The notes under the pieces: generated by a model
What the model was told of the DNA's origin: nothing
The model's database searches: none
Seen by the model: the letters and a program-made list of their open reading frames with translations, nothing else
Translations under genes and position numbers: made by a program
In this document: one piece after another, positions 5,228-5,578 of the stretch
Position numbering within the stretch: the stretch's first letter is position 1
Layout: the number at the start of each line of letters is the position of its first letter
Assembly: GCA_016649925.1 (NCBI GenBank)
Contig: JAENWO010000182.1
Span: forward strand, 1 to 5,578
Reading direction: 5' to 3'
Source of the DNA: Actinomycetales bacterium
Lineage (GTDB): Bacteria; Actinomycetota; Actinomycetes; Actinomycetales; Beutenbergiaceae
Length of the DNA stretch: 5,578 bases

Positions 5228-5578
<351 letters not shown>

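Overview
The window is high-GC DNA with strong G/C bias at third codon positions. Together with the gene types (DUF3151, purA, class II fba, SpoIIE-type phosphatase, ISL3-type transposase), this points to an actinobacterium, most likely in the Micrococcales (Cellulomonas and relatives). The genus call is an inference from protein similarity recalled from memory.

Layout, left to right. (1) Positions 1-164 look like one end of an ISL3-type insertion sequence, with the first codons of its transposase on the minus strand, running off the left edge. (2) 195-1481, minus: purA, adenylosuccinate synthase, complete. (3) 1540-1950, minus: a DUF3151 gene, probably in one transcription unit with purA. 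(4) 2069-2482, plus: a STAS-domain anti-sigma-factor-antagonist-like gene whose frame has no ATG, GTG or TTG start; a good Shine-Dalgarno points to an ATC codon. (5) 2411-4558, minus: a 715-residue PAS-GAF-PP2C(SpoIIE)-HATPase signalling protein, overlapping the 3' end of gene 4 tail to tail. (6) 4635-5048, plus: a second STAS gene, divergent from gene 5. (7) 5049-5227: a non-coding convergent spacer with a 21-bp tandem repeat, short hexamer and heptamer repeats, and a 12-bp-stem hairpin. (8) 5228-5578, minus: the C-terminal third of class II fructose-bisphosphate aldolase, running off the right edge.

How the parts fit. purA, DUF3151 and fba are housekeeping or lineage-conserved genes that often lie near each other in Actinobacteria. 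Genes 4 to 6 sit between DUF3151 and fba and form a compact partner-switching cassette. A sensory protein that fuses an RsbW/SpoIIAB-like kinase domain to a SpoIIE/RsbU-like phosphatase is flanked by two STAS proteins, both with the phosphorylatable D-S-S-G motif. No sigma factor is present, so the target must be elsewhere. The cassette is the most interesting part of the window, in particular the apparent ATC start of the first STAS gene, the LOV-like PAS domain without its cysteine, and the nearly symmetric -10 sequence between genes 5 and 6.
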